Numbered from the stretch's first letter, positions 25,961 through 34,967 are shown. The stretch: 64,000 bases of DNA from Defluviimonas sp. SAOS-178_SWC (GCF_039830135.1 NZ_CP156081.1:310001-374000); one strand, 5' to 3'. The notes: generated by a model from the sequence alone, not told the origin. Numbers and translations: made by a program.

Positions 25961-27463
25961 TCGCGTGGCCAGCTCGGCCTGCCGATAGGGTTTTTGCAGC
26001 AGCGTGAACTCCTCGGCCCCGCGCGTATCGAGGTCGGCCGCGAAACCGGATGTGAGCAGGATGGCGATATCCGGCCGCTCTGACCGCACCCGCTCGGCGA
26101 GGCTGAAGCCGTTCATCATGCCCGGCATGACAATATCGGCGAACATCGCGTGGATGTCGGGATTGTCCGCAAGCACCGTCAACGCCTCGTCGGCATTGCC
26201 GGCAGACAGGGTTCGATAGCCGAGCGCCTCGATCCGGTTCACTGACAGGCGGCGAACGGCTTCGTCATCCTCGACGACGAGGATCATCTGGCCGGCACCT
26301 GTATTGGCGACCTCGGCCGCGTATTCGGGCCGCGCCGCGCCGGCGACAGCGGCGTCGGTCGTCGCCGGGAAATAGAGGCTGATGGTCGAGCCAAGGCCGG
26401 GCTCGCTGTAGATCGTCGCGTGACCCCCCGATTGCCGGACAAATCCGTAAACCATCGAAAGGCCAAGGCCGGTGCCTTTTCCAAGTGATTTCGTCGTGAA
26501 GAACGGCTCGAAAGCCCGGCGGCGGATATCCTCGGCCATGCCGATGCCACTGTCCGTCACCGAGATCCGGACATACTCCCCCTGACTGACGTCGATCTCC
26601 TGCGCCAGGTAACTGTCGTCGATCACGACGTTCGTGATCGACACGGTCAAGGTGCCACCTTCCGGCATCGCGTCCTGCGCGTTGACCGCCAGATTGATCA
26701 GCGCGGTCTGAAGCTGCGTCGGATCCGCCCGGATCGGCCACACCGTGCCGTCATGTCCGGACGCGACCCGGATATGCGGCCCCAACGTCCGTTGCAGGAG
26801 CGACACCGCGGACGTGACGGTCGAGATCGGGTCGAGAAGACAGGGCGACAGGACACTGCGCCGGGCAAGGGCGAGCAGTTTTGTCGTCAGGGCCGCGCCC
26901 AGCTCCGCCGCCTCCAGCGCGTCGTGCATCAGCTCACGCTGCGGTTCGGTCGCAAGCGACCGTTCCAGCAGTTCGAGATTGCCGGTGATCACCGTCAGGA
27001 GGTTGTTGAAATCATGCGCGACGCCTCCGGTAAGCTCGCCCAGCGCCTCCATCCGCTGTGACTGTTCAAGCGCCCGTTCGGCCGCCTTGCGCCGGGTCAG
27101 ATCGTGCATCACGCCGACGAAGAGGTCGTTGCCGTCGACGCGGGCATGTCCGACCGAGAGATGTAGCGGAAACGTGCTTCCGTCCTTGCGCAGCCCGTCC
27201 ACGTCGCGACCGATCCCGATGATACGGGCCTGCCCGGTCTTCAGATAGCGGCCGATGGCATCCTTGTGCCGTATTGATCCGGAATCCGGGATCAGCAGAT
27301 CGAGGGATGCACCGACCAGATCGTCAGTGTCGTAGCCGAAGAGATCGCGGGCCGCCTTGTTGGTGCGGATGACAAGACCTTGAACATCGGCGACGAAGAT
27401 GGCGTCCACAACCGCGTCCAGCAGCGCGTCGAGGAGGGTCGTGCTCGAAGGTTCCGTGTTCAT
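25928..27463 (-). CDS. Hybrid sensor histidine kinase with FixL-like PAS domain (hFixL-like)
   Basis: The 511 aa soluble protein has three parts: PAS (about residues 8-125), histidine kinase (H150 in [14 protein letters not shown] and G boxes [30 protein letters not shown]) and a C-terminal receiver ([15 protein letters not shown]). In the PAS, H66, R72 and R86 align without gaps to FixL haem-pocket residues His200, Arg206 and Arg220 of B. japonicum (constant offset 134), and the text RIIGIGR.V.G.R.DG.TFP is shared. Haem binding is therefore plausible but unproven. No transmembrane segment is seen. It may be co-transcribed with the upstream M50 protease gene. Confidence 0.88.
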   Translation of the reverse strand: MNTEPSSTTLLDALLDAVVDAIFVADVQGLVIRTNKAARDLFGYDTDDLVGASLDLLIPDSGSIRHKDAIGRYLKTGQARIIGIGRDVDGLRKDGSTFPLHLSVGHARVDGNDLFVGVMHDLTRRKAAERALEQSQRMEALGELTGGVAHDFNNLLTVITGNLELLERSLATEPQRELMHDALEAAELGAALTTKLLALARRSVLSPCLLDPISTVTSAVSLLQRTLGPHIRVASGHDGTVWPIRADPTQLQTALINLAVNAQDAMPEGGTLTVSITNVVIDDSYLAQEIDVSQGEYVRISVTDSGIGMAEDIRRRAFEPFFTTKSLGKGTGLGLSMVYGFVRQSGGHATIYSEPGLGSTISLYFPATTDAAVAGAARPEYAAEVANTGAGQMILVVEDDEAVRRLSVNRIEALGYRTLSAGNADEALTVLADNPDIHAMFADIVMPGMMNGFSLAERVRSERPDIAILLTSGFAADLDTRGAEEFTLLQKPYRQAELATRLRILLSRRRG

Positions 27464-27529
27464 GTCCGCCGCGGCCCGCAGTTCCCGGCCAGTGTCGCGA
27501 CCGTGAAGGGTGTCGTCAATGCCGGTGGC

Positions 27530-28684
27530 TCAGGCTTTCAGCGATGCAGCTGCTCGACCGGGGCCGATTTCCTGCAGGACAGCGAGATAGGACAAGAGGT
27601 CCGTCAGCGTGATGACGCCCACAAACCGCTGTTTCTCGGCGACGAGGTATTTGCGCCGCCCGGTCTTTGCGATCCGCTGGAGAAGCGCGTCGGCAGGGAA
27701 GTCCGGTGGAAGGGTGTTTTCCGTGTCAGATGCGATGAAGATGTCGCCAACATGGGTGTTGTCCCAGTTTTCCCGGTCGATCCGCCGTACGAGGCTGGAA
27801 TCGACGTAGCCGAGCAGATGCTCCCCCTCCGTCACCGGGACGAAACTGACCGCATGGGCGAGCATGATGTCATTGACGACGCCGCTGAGCGTGTCGTCGG
27901 GACTGGACAGCTGCACGTTCTCCGTCATCATTTTCGCGACCGTCCGGTTGCCCAGCGCGGACTTGATCAGCAACTGCTGATAGGTGCCGCGCGCGGCCGA
28001 CATCAGGAACAGTCCGATCAGGATCTGCCAGAGCCCGCCTGCCGTGTTCCCGGAAAAGAGCGACACGAGACCGAGGGCGATCAGGGCATACGCGACGAGT
28101 TGCGAGATCGCGCTGGCATTGCGCGTGGCGCGAACGAGATCGCCGGAGGTTCGCCACAGCGCGGCACGGAGAACCCGCCCCCCGTCGAGGGGGAAGGCCG
28201 GCAGCATGTTGAATACGGCAAGGATCAGGTTGATGATCGCCAGATACTCGAACACGACTTGCATCGGCGCCGATACGTCGGCGCCTTCGAGCGCGAGATG
28301 AACCAGCCAGGCGAGGGCGGCGAGGGCGAGGCTCATTGTCGGACCGGCGATGGCGATCCAGAACTCCGACACGGGGCTCGCGGGTTCCTCGTCCAGCTCC
28401 GCGACACCGCCGAATATGAAAAGCGTGATGCCACCGATGCCGAGCCCGAAGCGTCGGGCGACGAGCGAATGCGCGAGTTCATGCAGGATGAGTCCGCCGA
28501 AGAAGGCCAGCATCGCGATCACGGCAAGCCCGAGATAGTCGCCGTAGCTCAGGCCCGGTACGCGGTCGGGGAAATAGCCCCCCGAAAGCGTCCAGACGAG
28601 CAGCGCGGCTATCAGGAGCCAGCTTGGATCGACCTTGATCTGGAAGCCGAAGATGTCGAACAGACGCACTGCTCTGGTGAACAT
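27530..28684 (-). CDS. Site-2-type M50 zinc metalloprotease with CBS domains
   Basis: This 384 aa membrane protease has the zinc motif HELAH (residues 68-72) and the third ligand in NMLPAFPLDGG (D167), within about six hydrophobic segments. The C-terminal part (about 235-375) contains two CBS modules (MMTENVQLSSPDDTLSG; VGVITLTDLLSYL), which may sense adenine nucleotides. A perfect FNR/FixK box lies 57 bp upstream. Such SpoIVFB-like proteins with CBS are frequent in hypoxia-regulated islands. The substrate is unknown. The hybrid kinase begins 66 bp after its stop on the same strand. Confidence 0.9.
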   Translation of the reverse strand: MFTRAVRLFDIFGFQIKVDPSWLLIAALLVWTLSGGYFPDRVPGLSYGDYLGLAVIAMLAFFGGLILHELAHSLVARRFGLGIGGITLFIFGGVAELDEEPASPVSEFWIAIAGPTMSLALAALAWLVHLALEGADVSAPMQVVFEYLAIINLILAVFNMLPAFPLDGGRVLRAALWRTSGDLVRATRNASAISQLVAYALIALGLVSLFSGNTAGGLWQILIGLFLMSAARGTYQQLLIKSALGNRTVAKMMTENVQLSSPDDTLSGVVNDIMLAHAVSFVPVTEGEHLLGYVDSSLVRRIDRENWDNTHVGDIFIASDTENTLPPDFPADALLQRIAKTGRRKYLVAEKQRFVGVITLTDLLSYLAVLQEIGPGRAAASLKA

Positions 28685-28741
28685 CGGGATGCCCTGCGAA
28701 GCCTTGGTGCGAACAGGGTACAGTTGCCCTCGATTCCGCGG

Positions 28742-28755
28742 TTGATCTTGATCAA
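28742..28755. promoter_or_regulatory. FNR/FixK box upstream of the M50 protease gene
   Basis: TTGAT-CTTG-ATCAA is a perfect match to the FNR/FixK consensus. Its centre is 64 bp upstream of the protease start. A TACCCT -10 candidate near 28716-28721 would put the box at about -41, the class II activator position. Confidence 0.85.
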
Positions 28756-28784
28756 CGATCGGGCGCCTCGACAGGACACCGCGC

Positions 28785-30056
28785 TCACTCCTTCACGTAG
28801 GGCTTTCCATCCGCTGCGGGCGCACGGGCGCGGCCGACAAGACCGGCAACCAGGACGATGGTCGCGATATAGGGCGCCATCGCGAGGAATTCCGACGGAA
28901 TCGGCGTCTGCAAAAGCGCCAACTTCTGCTGCAACGAATCCGCGAAACCAAAGACCAGCGCCGCCGCAAGCGCGCCGACCGGATGCCAGCGTCCGAAGAT
29001 CATCGCCGCAAGACCAATATACCCACGCCCGCCGGTCATTCCCTCGTCGAACCGCCCGACGGAGCCGAGCGTGAACCAGGCGCCGCCGAACCCGGCCACC
29101 ATGCCGCCGAGCGTGACGTTGACGTAGCGGGTCCGGTAGACATTGATGCCGAGCGTGTCGGCCGCTTTCGGGTGTTCACCGACCGCCCGCGCCCGCAACC
29201 CGTGGCTTGTGTGAAAGAGGTAGTAGGTTGCGACCGCCACCAAGACCAGCGCGCCATAGACGAAGATGTTCTGGTCGAAAAGCATTGGTCCGATCACCGG
29301 AATATCGCCGAGGATCGGAATCTTCTTCGCCGCGAAAACCGGCGCGTTGTTAAGGTCGCGGTACTTCTGAAAGACCTGCGAACTCACATATGACGTGAGC
29401 CCCAGAACGAAGAGGTTGATCACCACGCCGGCGATGATCTGGTCCATGCGATACGTGACGACCAGCGCGGCGAGGATGAAGCCGAAGATCCCGCCTATGA
29501 CGACGGCGGCGACAAGCCCCGTCACGCCGCCCGCGACCGACCCGACCAGCGCGCCGGTGAAGGCGCCAGCAAGCAGCATTCCCTCGATCGCGATGTTGAC
29601 GACCGCGACCCGCTCGCAAAGCGTGCCGGCCAGGCCGCCAAGCGCAATCGGCACGGCCCGCACCATTGTCGCCTGCAACATCCCGACGAGAGAGAAGGAC
29701 TTTCCGGCAGTGGCCCAGACGAGGAAAGTCGCAACCAGAAGGAAGAGGCCGAAGCCAAGCGACAGGCTCGTCCATCTGAGGCCGCCGCGCAGGAACTGGC
29801 GGGCACCGAGAAAGGCAAGGATGGCGGCGGCGACGTAGGCGGACGGTTCGGCCGGGATGACGAGGTTCGGAACCGCCAGCGTGTCTCCGAACCGGGCGAG
29901 GCGGAAGGTCGCGTCGCCGTCCATACCGGGGGCGAAAACCAATGCGACGAGTGCGGCGAAACCGATGAGGATCGCGCCCGTGATCCGCGCCTGCCGTTGC
30001 CGCGCGGTATCGACGCGGGTGGCGGCTTCGGGGACGTGATTGGCAAGAAGGGCCAT
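28785..30056 (-). CDS. BMP-family (nucleoside) ABC transporter permease 2
   Basis: This 423 aa inner-membrane permease belongs to the branched-chain/BMP-type family (NupQ/YufQ-like). It has many hydrophobic segments, LCERVAVVNIAIEGMLLAGAF, and the EAA-like region GLRARAVGEHPKAADTLGINV. It has about 110 residues before the core permease, longer than the usual ~310 aa members. It is the last gene of the SBP-ATPase-permease-permease unit and starts 6 bp after the first permease stop. Nucleoside transport is inferred from the substrate-binding protein family. Confidence 0.88.
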   Translation of the reverse strand: MALLANHVPEAATRVDTARQRQARITGAILIGFAALVALVFAPGMDGDATFRLARFGDTLAVPNLVIPAEPSAYVAAAILAFLGARQFLRGGLRWTSLSLGFGLFLLVATFLVWATAGKSFSLVGMLQATMVRAVPIALGGLAGTLCERVAVVNIAIEGMLLAGAFTGALVGSVAGGVTGLVAAVVIGGIFGFILAALVVTYRMDQIIAGVVINLFVLGLTSYVSSQVFQKYRDLNNAPVFAAKKIPILGDIPVIGPMLFDQNIFVYGALVLVAVATYYLFHTSHGLRARAVGEHPKAADTLGINVYRTRYVNVTLGGMVAGFGGAWFTLGSVGRFDEGMTGGRGYIGLAAMIFGRWHPVGALAAALVFGFADSLQQKLALLQTPIPSEFLAMAPYIATIVLVAGLVGRARAPAADGKPYVKE

Positions 30057-30062
30057 TCGAGG

Positions 30063-31202
30063 TCACTCCTTCGCTGGCCAGGTGCGGCGGAAGCCCCAGG
30101 GGAAGATCGTGCGCACGAGAAGCGGCGCGGCGATGAACACGATGATCAAGGCCTGAATGATCGCGATGAGGTCGATCGAAACCCCGGCATCGACCTGCAT
30201 CTGCCGACCGCCTGCTTCGAGTGCGCCGAAGAGGAGCCCGGCGAAGAGGACGCCGACCGGGTGAGACCGGCCGAGAAGCGCGACCGAAATTGCGTTGAAC
30301 CCGATCCCGGCCGAAAAGCCCGGTGTCGCGCGGCCGAGAACACCGAGGGTCTGGTTGGCGCCGGCCAACCCTGCGAGGCCGCCCGCGAACGCCATGACCG
30401 AGACGATGATCAGCCCGGCGCGGATGCCCGCGTAGCGCGCGGCATCGGGGCTTTCGCCGCTTGCGCGGAACTCGAAGCCGAGCCGGGTGCGGAAGAGAAT
30501 CCACCAGACCAGGCCAACTGCCGCGAGGGCGACGAAGACCCCGGCATGGACGCGCAGGTTCGGGTCGATCCATGTCAAGAGGCGCGGCAGTTCGGCACTC
30601 GGCAGCACGGATTCGGAAATCGGATCGGCGCGGCCGGATTTCTGGATCCAGGGCTGGCGCAAGAGGTAGTCGAGCAGCCTGTAGGAGACCAGGTTGAGCA
30701 TGATCGTGGAGATCACCTCATGCGCTCCGGTCGTGGCCCGCAGCACCCCGGCGATGCCGGCATAGATCCCGCCCGCGACGATACCGCCCAGCATCGCCAG
30801 CGGCAGGTGGATCGCCCAAGGCATGCCGGGGAAGGAAAAGCCGACGATCACCGCCGCCATCCCGCCCATCAGGACCTGCCCCTCGGCGCCGATGTTGAAC
30901 ATCCCCGCCCGAAAGCCGAGCGCGAGACCGAGCCCCGAAATGATCAGAGGCGTGGCCGCCGTCAGCGTCTCAGACAGCGCGCCGAGCGAACCCAGCGACC
31001 CCTCCAGAAGTGCAAGATAGGACCGCCCGATGGTGGAGAGGCTGACATCGGTCGCGAGCATCGTCAGCGCCCCGAGGATCAGGGCGGCCACGACGGCGAA
31101 GACCGGGACAACGAAGAGATCCTCGAACTCTGCCCGTCCAGGCGCCGCCCGTTTCAAAAGCGCATTGACGAGTGCTGCGCGGTCCGTCTGCGGGTCGCTC
31201 AT
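30063..31202 (-). CDS. BMP-family ABC transporter permease 1
   Basis: This 379 aa multispan permease (NupP/YufP-like) has the signature GFRAGMFNIGAEGQVLMGGMAA and the coupling segment FRASGESPDAARYAGI, homologous to permease 2. The start overlaps the ATPase stop (ATGA). It would form the channel heterodimer with the 28785 product in the inner membrane. Confidence 0.9.
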   Translation of the reverse strand: MSDPQTDRAALVNALLKRAAPGRAEFEDLFVVPVFAVVAALILGALTMLATDVSLSTIGRSYLALLEGSLGSLGALSETLTAATPLIISGLGLALGFRAGMFNIGAEGQVLMGGMAAVIVGFSFPGMPWAIHLPLAMLGGIVAGGIYAGIAGVLRATTGAHEVISTIMLNLVSYRLLDYLLRQPWIQKSGRADPISESVLPSAELPRLLTWIDPNLRVHAGVFVALAAVGLVWWILFRTRLGFEFRASGESPDAARYAGIRAGLIIVSVMAFAGGLAGLAGANQTLGVLGRATPGFSAGIGFNAISVALLGRSHPVGVLFAGLLFGALEAGGRQMQVDAGVSIDLIAIIQALIIVFIAAPLLVRTIFPWGFRRTWPAKE

Positions 31203-32710
31203 GCTGCCCTCCCCGCCATGGCGAGCCCGACCCGGCCCTTCTCGACCGGACCGGCGCCCGCGTCGAACTCGGCGACGATGCGCCCCTTGAACATCACCAG
31301 CACCCGGTCGGAGAGGGCGAGTATCTCGTCCAACTCCGATGAGACGATCAGCACCCCGTCGCCTTCATCGCGCGCTGTGATCAGCCGTCGATGGATATAT
31401 TGGACCGAACCGACGTCGAGCCCGCGCGTCGGCTGAGAGGCGATGACCAGAAGCGTGTCGCGCGACAGTTCGCGGGCGACGACGAGCTTTTGCTGATTGC
31501 CGCCCGAAAGGTGCCCGGCGGCGGCGAAGACCGAAGGTGTGCGGACGTCGAAATCGACCGAGAATTCCGCCGCGTCGCGCTGCACGCGCCGCCAGTCCAT
31601 GCGCAGCCCTTTCGCGTAGGACGGCCCGTAGTAGCTGTCGAGCACCATGTTCTCGGCCACGGTGAAAGCGCCGATGATGCCGCTTTTCTGGCGGTCCTCC
31701 GGGATATGGGCGATGCCCATCCGGTGGCAGTCGCGGGCTGACGCGGTGGTGATGTCGCGGCCGTCGAACCGGACCGTCCCGGCCGCCACCTTTTGCAGAC
31801 CGACCAGCGCCTCCACCAGCGCGGATTGACCGTTGCCCTGAACCCCGGCGATGCCGACGATCTCTCCGCTCTTTACCCGAAGGCTAAGGTCGTCCACCGC
31901 TACTTCGTCGTCGTCGCGCAGGACCGTCAGGTTCTCGACCTCCAGCAAAACGCGGCCCGGTGCGGTGGGGGATTTCTTAAGGTCGAAGCTGACGGGCCGG
32001 CCCACCATCATCTCGGCCAGTTCCGCCTCGGTCGATGTCTTGGGATCACCTTCGCCGACGATCTCGCCGCCGCGAAGGACGCTGATCCGGTCGGCGATCT
32101 CGATGATCTCGCCCAGCTTGTGGGTGATGAAGACAAGTGCCTTTCCGGCATCGCGGAGCGATTTGACGATTCCGAAGAACTCCTCCACCTCCTGCGGGGT
32201 GAGGACGGCGGTCGGTTCGTCGAGGATCAGGCAGTCGGCCGAGCGGAAGAGGACCTTGATGATCTCCACCCGCTGCTGAAGCCCGACAGGAAGCGTTTCG
32301 ATCCGCGCGTCGGGGTCAAGCTCGAGTCCGTATTTCTCGTTGATCTCGCGCACCTCGGCGCGCGCGCGGGGCAGGTCCAGATGGTCGAGAGGCCCGGTTG
32401 GCTCGACCCCGAGGATCACGTTCTCGGCCACCGTGAAGACCGGGACCAGCATGAAATGTTGATGCACCATGCCGATACCGGCTCGGATCGCATCGCCGGG
32501 GCCGGAAAAGCGCATCGGTTGGCCATTGACGCGGATCTCTCCCTCATCCGGCGCATAAAGTCCCGAAAGCACGTTCATCAGGGTCGATTTGCCGGCGCCA
32601 TTCTCGCCCAGAAGCCCCAGTACCTCGCCGGGACGGATCGTCAGGTTCACGTTCCGGTTCGCCACGACCGGGCCGAAGCGCTTGGTGATGCCTCTGAGTT
32701 CGACCTCCAA
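31199..32710 (-). CDS. BMP-family ABC transporter ATPase with two nucleotide-binding domains
   Basis: This is a fused double ATPase (NupO/YufO-like) of 503 aa. The first domain has the Walker A GLLGENGAGKSTLMN and DEPTAVLT. The second has a degenerate Walker A (GIAGVQGNGQSALVEAL), the signature LSGGNQQK and ASQPTRGLDVGS. The frame is open to 32833, but a TTG at 32710 with GGGAGG five bases upstream gives LEVELRGITKRFGPVVAN and is the likely start. It is separated from the substrate-binding protein gene by a strong hairpin. Confidence 0.88.
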   Translation of the reverse strand: MEVELRGITKRFGPVVANRNVNLTIRPGEVLGLLGENGAGKSTLMNVLSGLYAPDEGEIRVNGQPMRFSGPGDAIRAGIGMVHQHFMLVPVFTVAENVILGVEPTGPLDHLDLPRARAEVREINEKYGLELDPDARIETLPVGLQQRVEIIKVLFRSADCLILDEPTAVLTPQEVEEFFGIVKSLRDAGKALVFITHKLGEIIEIADRISVLRGGEIVGEGDPKTSTEAELAEMMVGRPVSFDLKKSPTAPGRVLLEVENLTVLRDDDEVAVDDLSLRVKSGEIVGIAGVQGNGQSALVEALVGLQKVAAGTVRFDGRDITTASARDCHRMGIAHIPEDRQKSGIIGAFTVAENMVLDSYYGPSYAKGLRMDWRRVQRDAAEFSVDFDVRTPSVFAAAGHLSGGNQQKLVVARELSRDTLLVIASQPTRGLDVGSVQYIHRRLITARDEGDGVLIVSSELDEILALSDRVLVMFKGRIVAEFDAGAGPVEKGRVGLAMAGRAA

Positions 32711-32737
32711 CGAAACCTCCCGCCCGGAGAATAAGGT

Positions 32738-32765
32738 GCCGCCGGCGGGGGAAGCCACCGGCGGC
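32738..32765 (-). promoter_or_regulatory. Intercistronic hairpin between binding protein and ATPase genes
   Basis: GCCGCCGG (32738-32745) pairs with CCGGCGGC (32758-32765). It sits about 16 bp after the binding-protein stop with no T-run. Such hairpins commonly protect the upstream part of transporter mRNAs and raise binding-protein over ATPase levels; that role is inferred. Confidence 0.45.
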
Positions 32766-32780
32766 GGGACGCGCCGGAGT

Positions 32781-33806
32781 TCAGCCGCCGACCGAAAGCT
32801 TGCCGTCGATGATATCCTGGCGGATCGCCGCAAGCTCTGCCTTCAACGCATCGGGCACGAGCGCGTCCATGTCGTGGAACGGGGCGAGATCGACGCCGCC
32901 ATTCGATAAGTTGCCTTCGAGAATGCCACCCTCGAACGTGCCATCCATCGCCTTTTCGATCACGCCGAGCACGGTTGCATCCATTCGCTTCATCACTGAC
33001 GTGAGATAGACGTGCTTCTTTCCTGGATCGGTGAAGTAGAGGTCGGCATCGACGCCGATGATCTTCAGGCGGTCGACGCCCAGTTCGTCCGCGAGCGCGG
33101 CGGAGCCGAGGCCCACAGGACCAGCGACCGGCAAAACGATGTCGGCGCCTTCATCGACGAGGTTCTGGGCAAAGGCCCGGCCGTCGTCGAGCGACTCGAA
33201 GTTGTTGGTGAAAAGCCCTTCGCGGGTTTCCGGGTTCCAGCCGAGCACCGTGACGTTGGCGCCCTTCTGCGCATTGTAATGCTCCACGCCGCGATAGAAA
33301 CCGTCCATGAAAATCGTCACAGGCGGGATGTTGATGCCCCCGAACGTGCCGAGAACACCTGTCTTGGTCATCCCCGCGGCAAGAAAACCTGACAGGAACG
33401 CCGCTTCGTCCGTCGCGTAGACTTGCCCCAGGATGTTCGGAACGGGCGGATCATAGGCGTAGTCGACGATCGAGAATTTCTGGTCCGGGTTGGCTTCGGC
33501 AGTCGCCTTGGTCGCGTCGCCGAGAAGGAAGCCCACCGTGATGATCATGTCGCACTGTCCGCCGAGAAGCGAGTTGATATTGGCCTCGTAGTCGGTCTCT
33601 GCCTGAGATTCGAGGAAGCGGCCGCCGACGCCCAGCTTTTCCTCGGCGTCGAGGACGCCCTTCCACGCGGTCTGGTTGAAGCTGTTGTCATCAATGCCGC
33701 CGGTATCGGTCACCTGGCAAGCGGTGAAATCCGCGGCGAACGCGGTCGTGCCGGCAAGAATGAACGCGATGGCCAGCGGGGCAATGCGGGACATGTGTCG
33801 GTTCAT
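32781..33806 (-). CDS. BMP-family substrate-binding protein (nucleoside type)
   Basis: This 341 aa periplasmic binding protein has a signal peptide (MNRHMSRIAPLAIAFILAGT, cleavage expected after TAFA). BMP/Med features are VTDTGGIDDNSFNQTAW, SQAETDYEANINSLL, VGFLLGDATKATAEANPDQ and GTFGGINIPPVTIFMDGF. The ATG at 33806 has GGAGGAGG 8 bases upstream; the frame is open further but less well supported. Family members bind purine nucleosides or similar ligands. A perfect FNR/FixK box lies 85 bp upstream. Confidence 0.9.
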   Translation of the reverse strand: MNRHMSRIAPLAIAFILAGTTAFAADFTACQVTDTGGIDDNSFNQTAWKGVLDAEEKLGVGGRFLESQAETDYEANINSLLGGQCDMIITVGFLLGDATKATAEANPDQKFSIVDYAYDPPVPNILGQVYATDEAAFLSGFLAAGMTKTGVLGTFGGINIPPVTIFMDGFYRGVEHYNAQKGANVTVLGWNPETREGLFTNNFESLDDGRAFAQNLVDEGADIVLPVAGPVGLGSAALADELGVDRLKIIGVDADLYFTDPGKKHVYLTSVMKRMDATVLGVIEKAMDGTFEGGILEGNLSNGGVDLAPFHDMDALVPDALKAELAAIRQDIIDGKLSVGG

Positions 33807-33891
33807 CGTGGAATCCTCCTCCGGAGCAGACGAAACCGGTGCGGTGTGGCACCCTTCCCCAAACAGGCTACGCCTGACGCGGAACCGGGTG

Positions 33892-33905
33892 TTGATCGAA
33901 ATCAA
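33892..33905. promoter_or_regulatory. FNR/FixK box between the BMP transporter and prs genes
   Basis: TTGAT-CGAA-ATCAA is a perfect consensus box in a divergent promoter, 85 bp upstream of the binding-protein gene and 75 bp upstream of the prs start. Either or both directions may be controlled. A weaker partner (CTGAC-CGGA-ATCAA) lies at 33923-33936. Confidence 0.85.
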
Positions 33906-33922
33906 CGCACGCCGAGGCTAAC

Positions 33923-33936
33923 CTGACCGGAATCAA
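33923..33936. promoter_or_regulatory. Degenerate FNR/FixK box near prs
   Basis: CTGAC-CGGA-ATCAA differs by one base from the relaxed FixK consensus TTGA(T/C)-N4-(G/A)TCAA. Its centre is 31 bp from the perfect box centre, about three helical turns, so dual occupancy is possible. Confidence 0.35.
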
Positions 33937-33980
33937 GGTCCGATCCCGCCCGATCCACCATGATCGCGGAGGTTTCAGCG

Positions 33981-34967
33981 ATGGAGACGCCGATGCAGCT
34001 TTTCGCCCTGTCCGCCGCCGAGGATTTCGGCCCTGCCATCGCTGGCCACCTTGGCCTCGCGCTCAGCCCGCTCGAAGAGCGCGGGTTCGAGGATGGCGAG
34101 CACAAGGCGCGCCCCCTTGTCAGCGTGCGCGGCGAGGATGTCTACGTGGTCGAGCGTCTGAACGGGGCCAGCGGCGAAAGCGTCAATGACCGGCTGATCC
34201 GGCTTCTGTTTTTCCTCGCCACGGTGAAGGACGACGGAGCTGCGCGGGTGACGGCCGTCATTCCCTATCTCGCCTATGCGCGGAAGGACCGCCAGACCAA
34301 GGCGCGCGATCCGGTTGCCACCCGGACCCTCGCGCGCCTGATCGAAGCGGCCGGCGCCGACGCGGTCGTCACGCTCGACGTGCATAATCTCGCGGCGTTT
34401 CAGAACGCGTTTCGCTGCCCGAACTGGCATCTCGACACCTCCCGCCTTTTCTCCCGCCACCTCTCCGCGGACCTCGGCGCAGGGCCGGTAAGCGTGGTGT
34501 CCCCCGATGCGGGTGGCGTGAAACGCGCGCAGCTTTTCCGCGAGATGCTGGAACGGGTCACCGGTCGCTCCGCCGGTGCGGCGTTCATGGAAAAACGGCG
34601 GAGCGGCGGGAAGGTCAGCGGTAGCCTTCTCGTTGGCGACGCGAAGGGCGCCACGGCGATCATCGTCGACGATATGATCGCCTCGGGTTGCACCATGGTC
34701 CGGGCGGCGCGGGCGCTGAAGGCGGGGGGCGCCGGAACCGTCATTGCCGTCGCGGCCCACGGGCTTTTCACGGAAGGGGCCGAAGCGGCTGTCGCGGATC
34801 CTTCTGTCGACCGCTGGCTGGTCACCGACACGGTGCCGCTCAACGGTTTGTCGCCGGATGCTGCCCGGCGGGTGCACATCGTCAGCGCCGTGCCGCTGTT
34901 TGCCGAAGCGATCGGACGGCTCAGCTCGAACGGGTCTCTTGTGGAGTTGCTCGATTTTCCAGGATAG
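33981..34967 (+). CDS. prs: Ribose-phosphate pyrophosphokinase paralogue
   Basis: The product makes PRPP from ribose-5-phosphate and ATP. The 328 aa protein (start METPMQLFALSAAED; GGAGGT 7 bases upstream) has two PRPP-synthase halves: FEDGEHKARP, YLAYARKDRQTKARDPV (ATP loop), VVTLDVHNLAAFQNAF in place of the usual DLHxxQIQGFF, and the PRPP loop IIVDDMIASGCTM. It appears to be a divergent paralogue, probably not the housekeeping Prs. Its 3' end overlaps the convergent COG2187 gene by 47 bp. It shares the FixK-box region with the nucleoside transporter. Confidence 0.87.
   Translation: METPMQLFALSAAEDFGPAIAGHLGLALSPLEERGFEDGEHKARPLVSVRGEDVYVVERLNGASGESVNDRLIRLLFFLATVKDDGAARVTAVIPYLAYARKDRQTKARDPVATRTLARLIEAAGADAVVTLDVHNLAAFQNAFRCPNWHLDTSRLFSRHLSADLGAGPVSVVSPDAGGVKRAQLFREMLERVTGRSAGAAFMEKRRSGGKVSGSLLVGDAKGATAIIVDDMIASGCTMVRAARALKAGGAGTVIAVAAHGLFTEGAEAAVADPSVDRWLVTDTVPLNGLSPDAARRVHIVSAVPLFAEAIGRLSSNGSLVELLDFPG

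Noticed and set aside
27380..29074. 564-aa plus-strand open frame
   Set aside because: It is a mirror frame of the kinase, M50 protease and permease genes, which carry clear catalytic motifs.
28785..33806. Branched-chain amino acid or ribose transporter
   Set aside because: The binding protein has BMP/Med-family features and the permease and ATPase order matches nucleoside (Nup/Yuf) systems.
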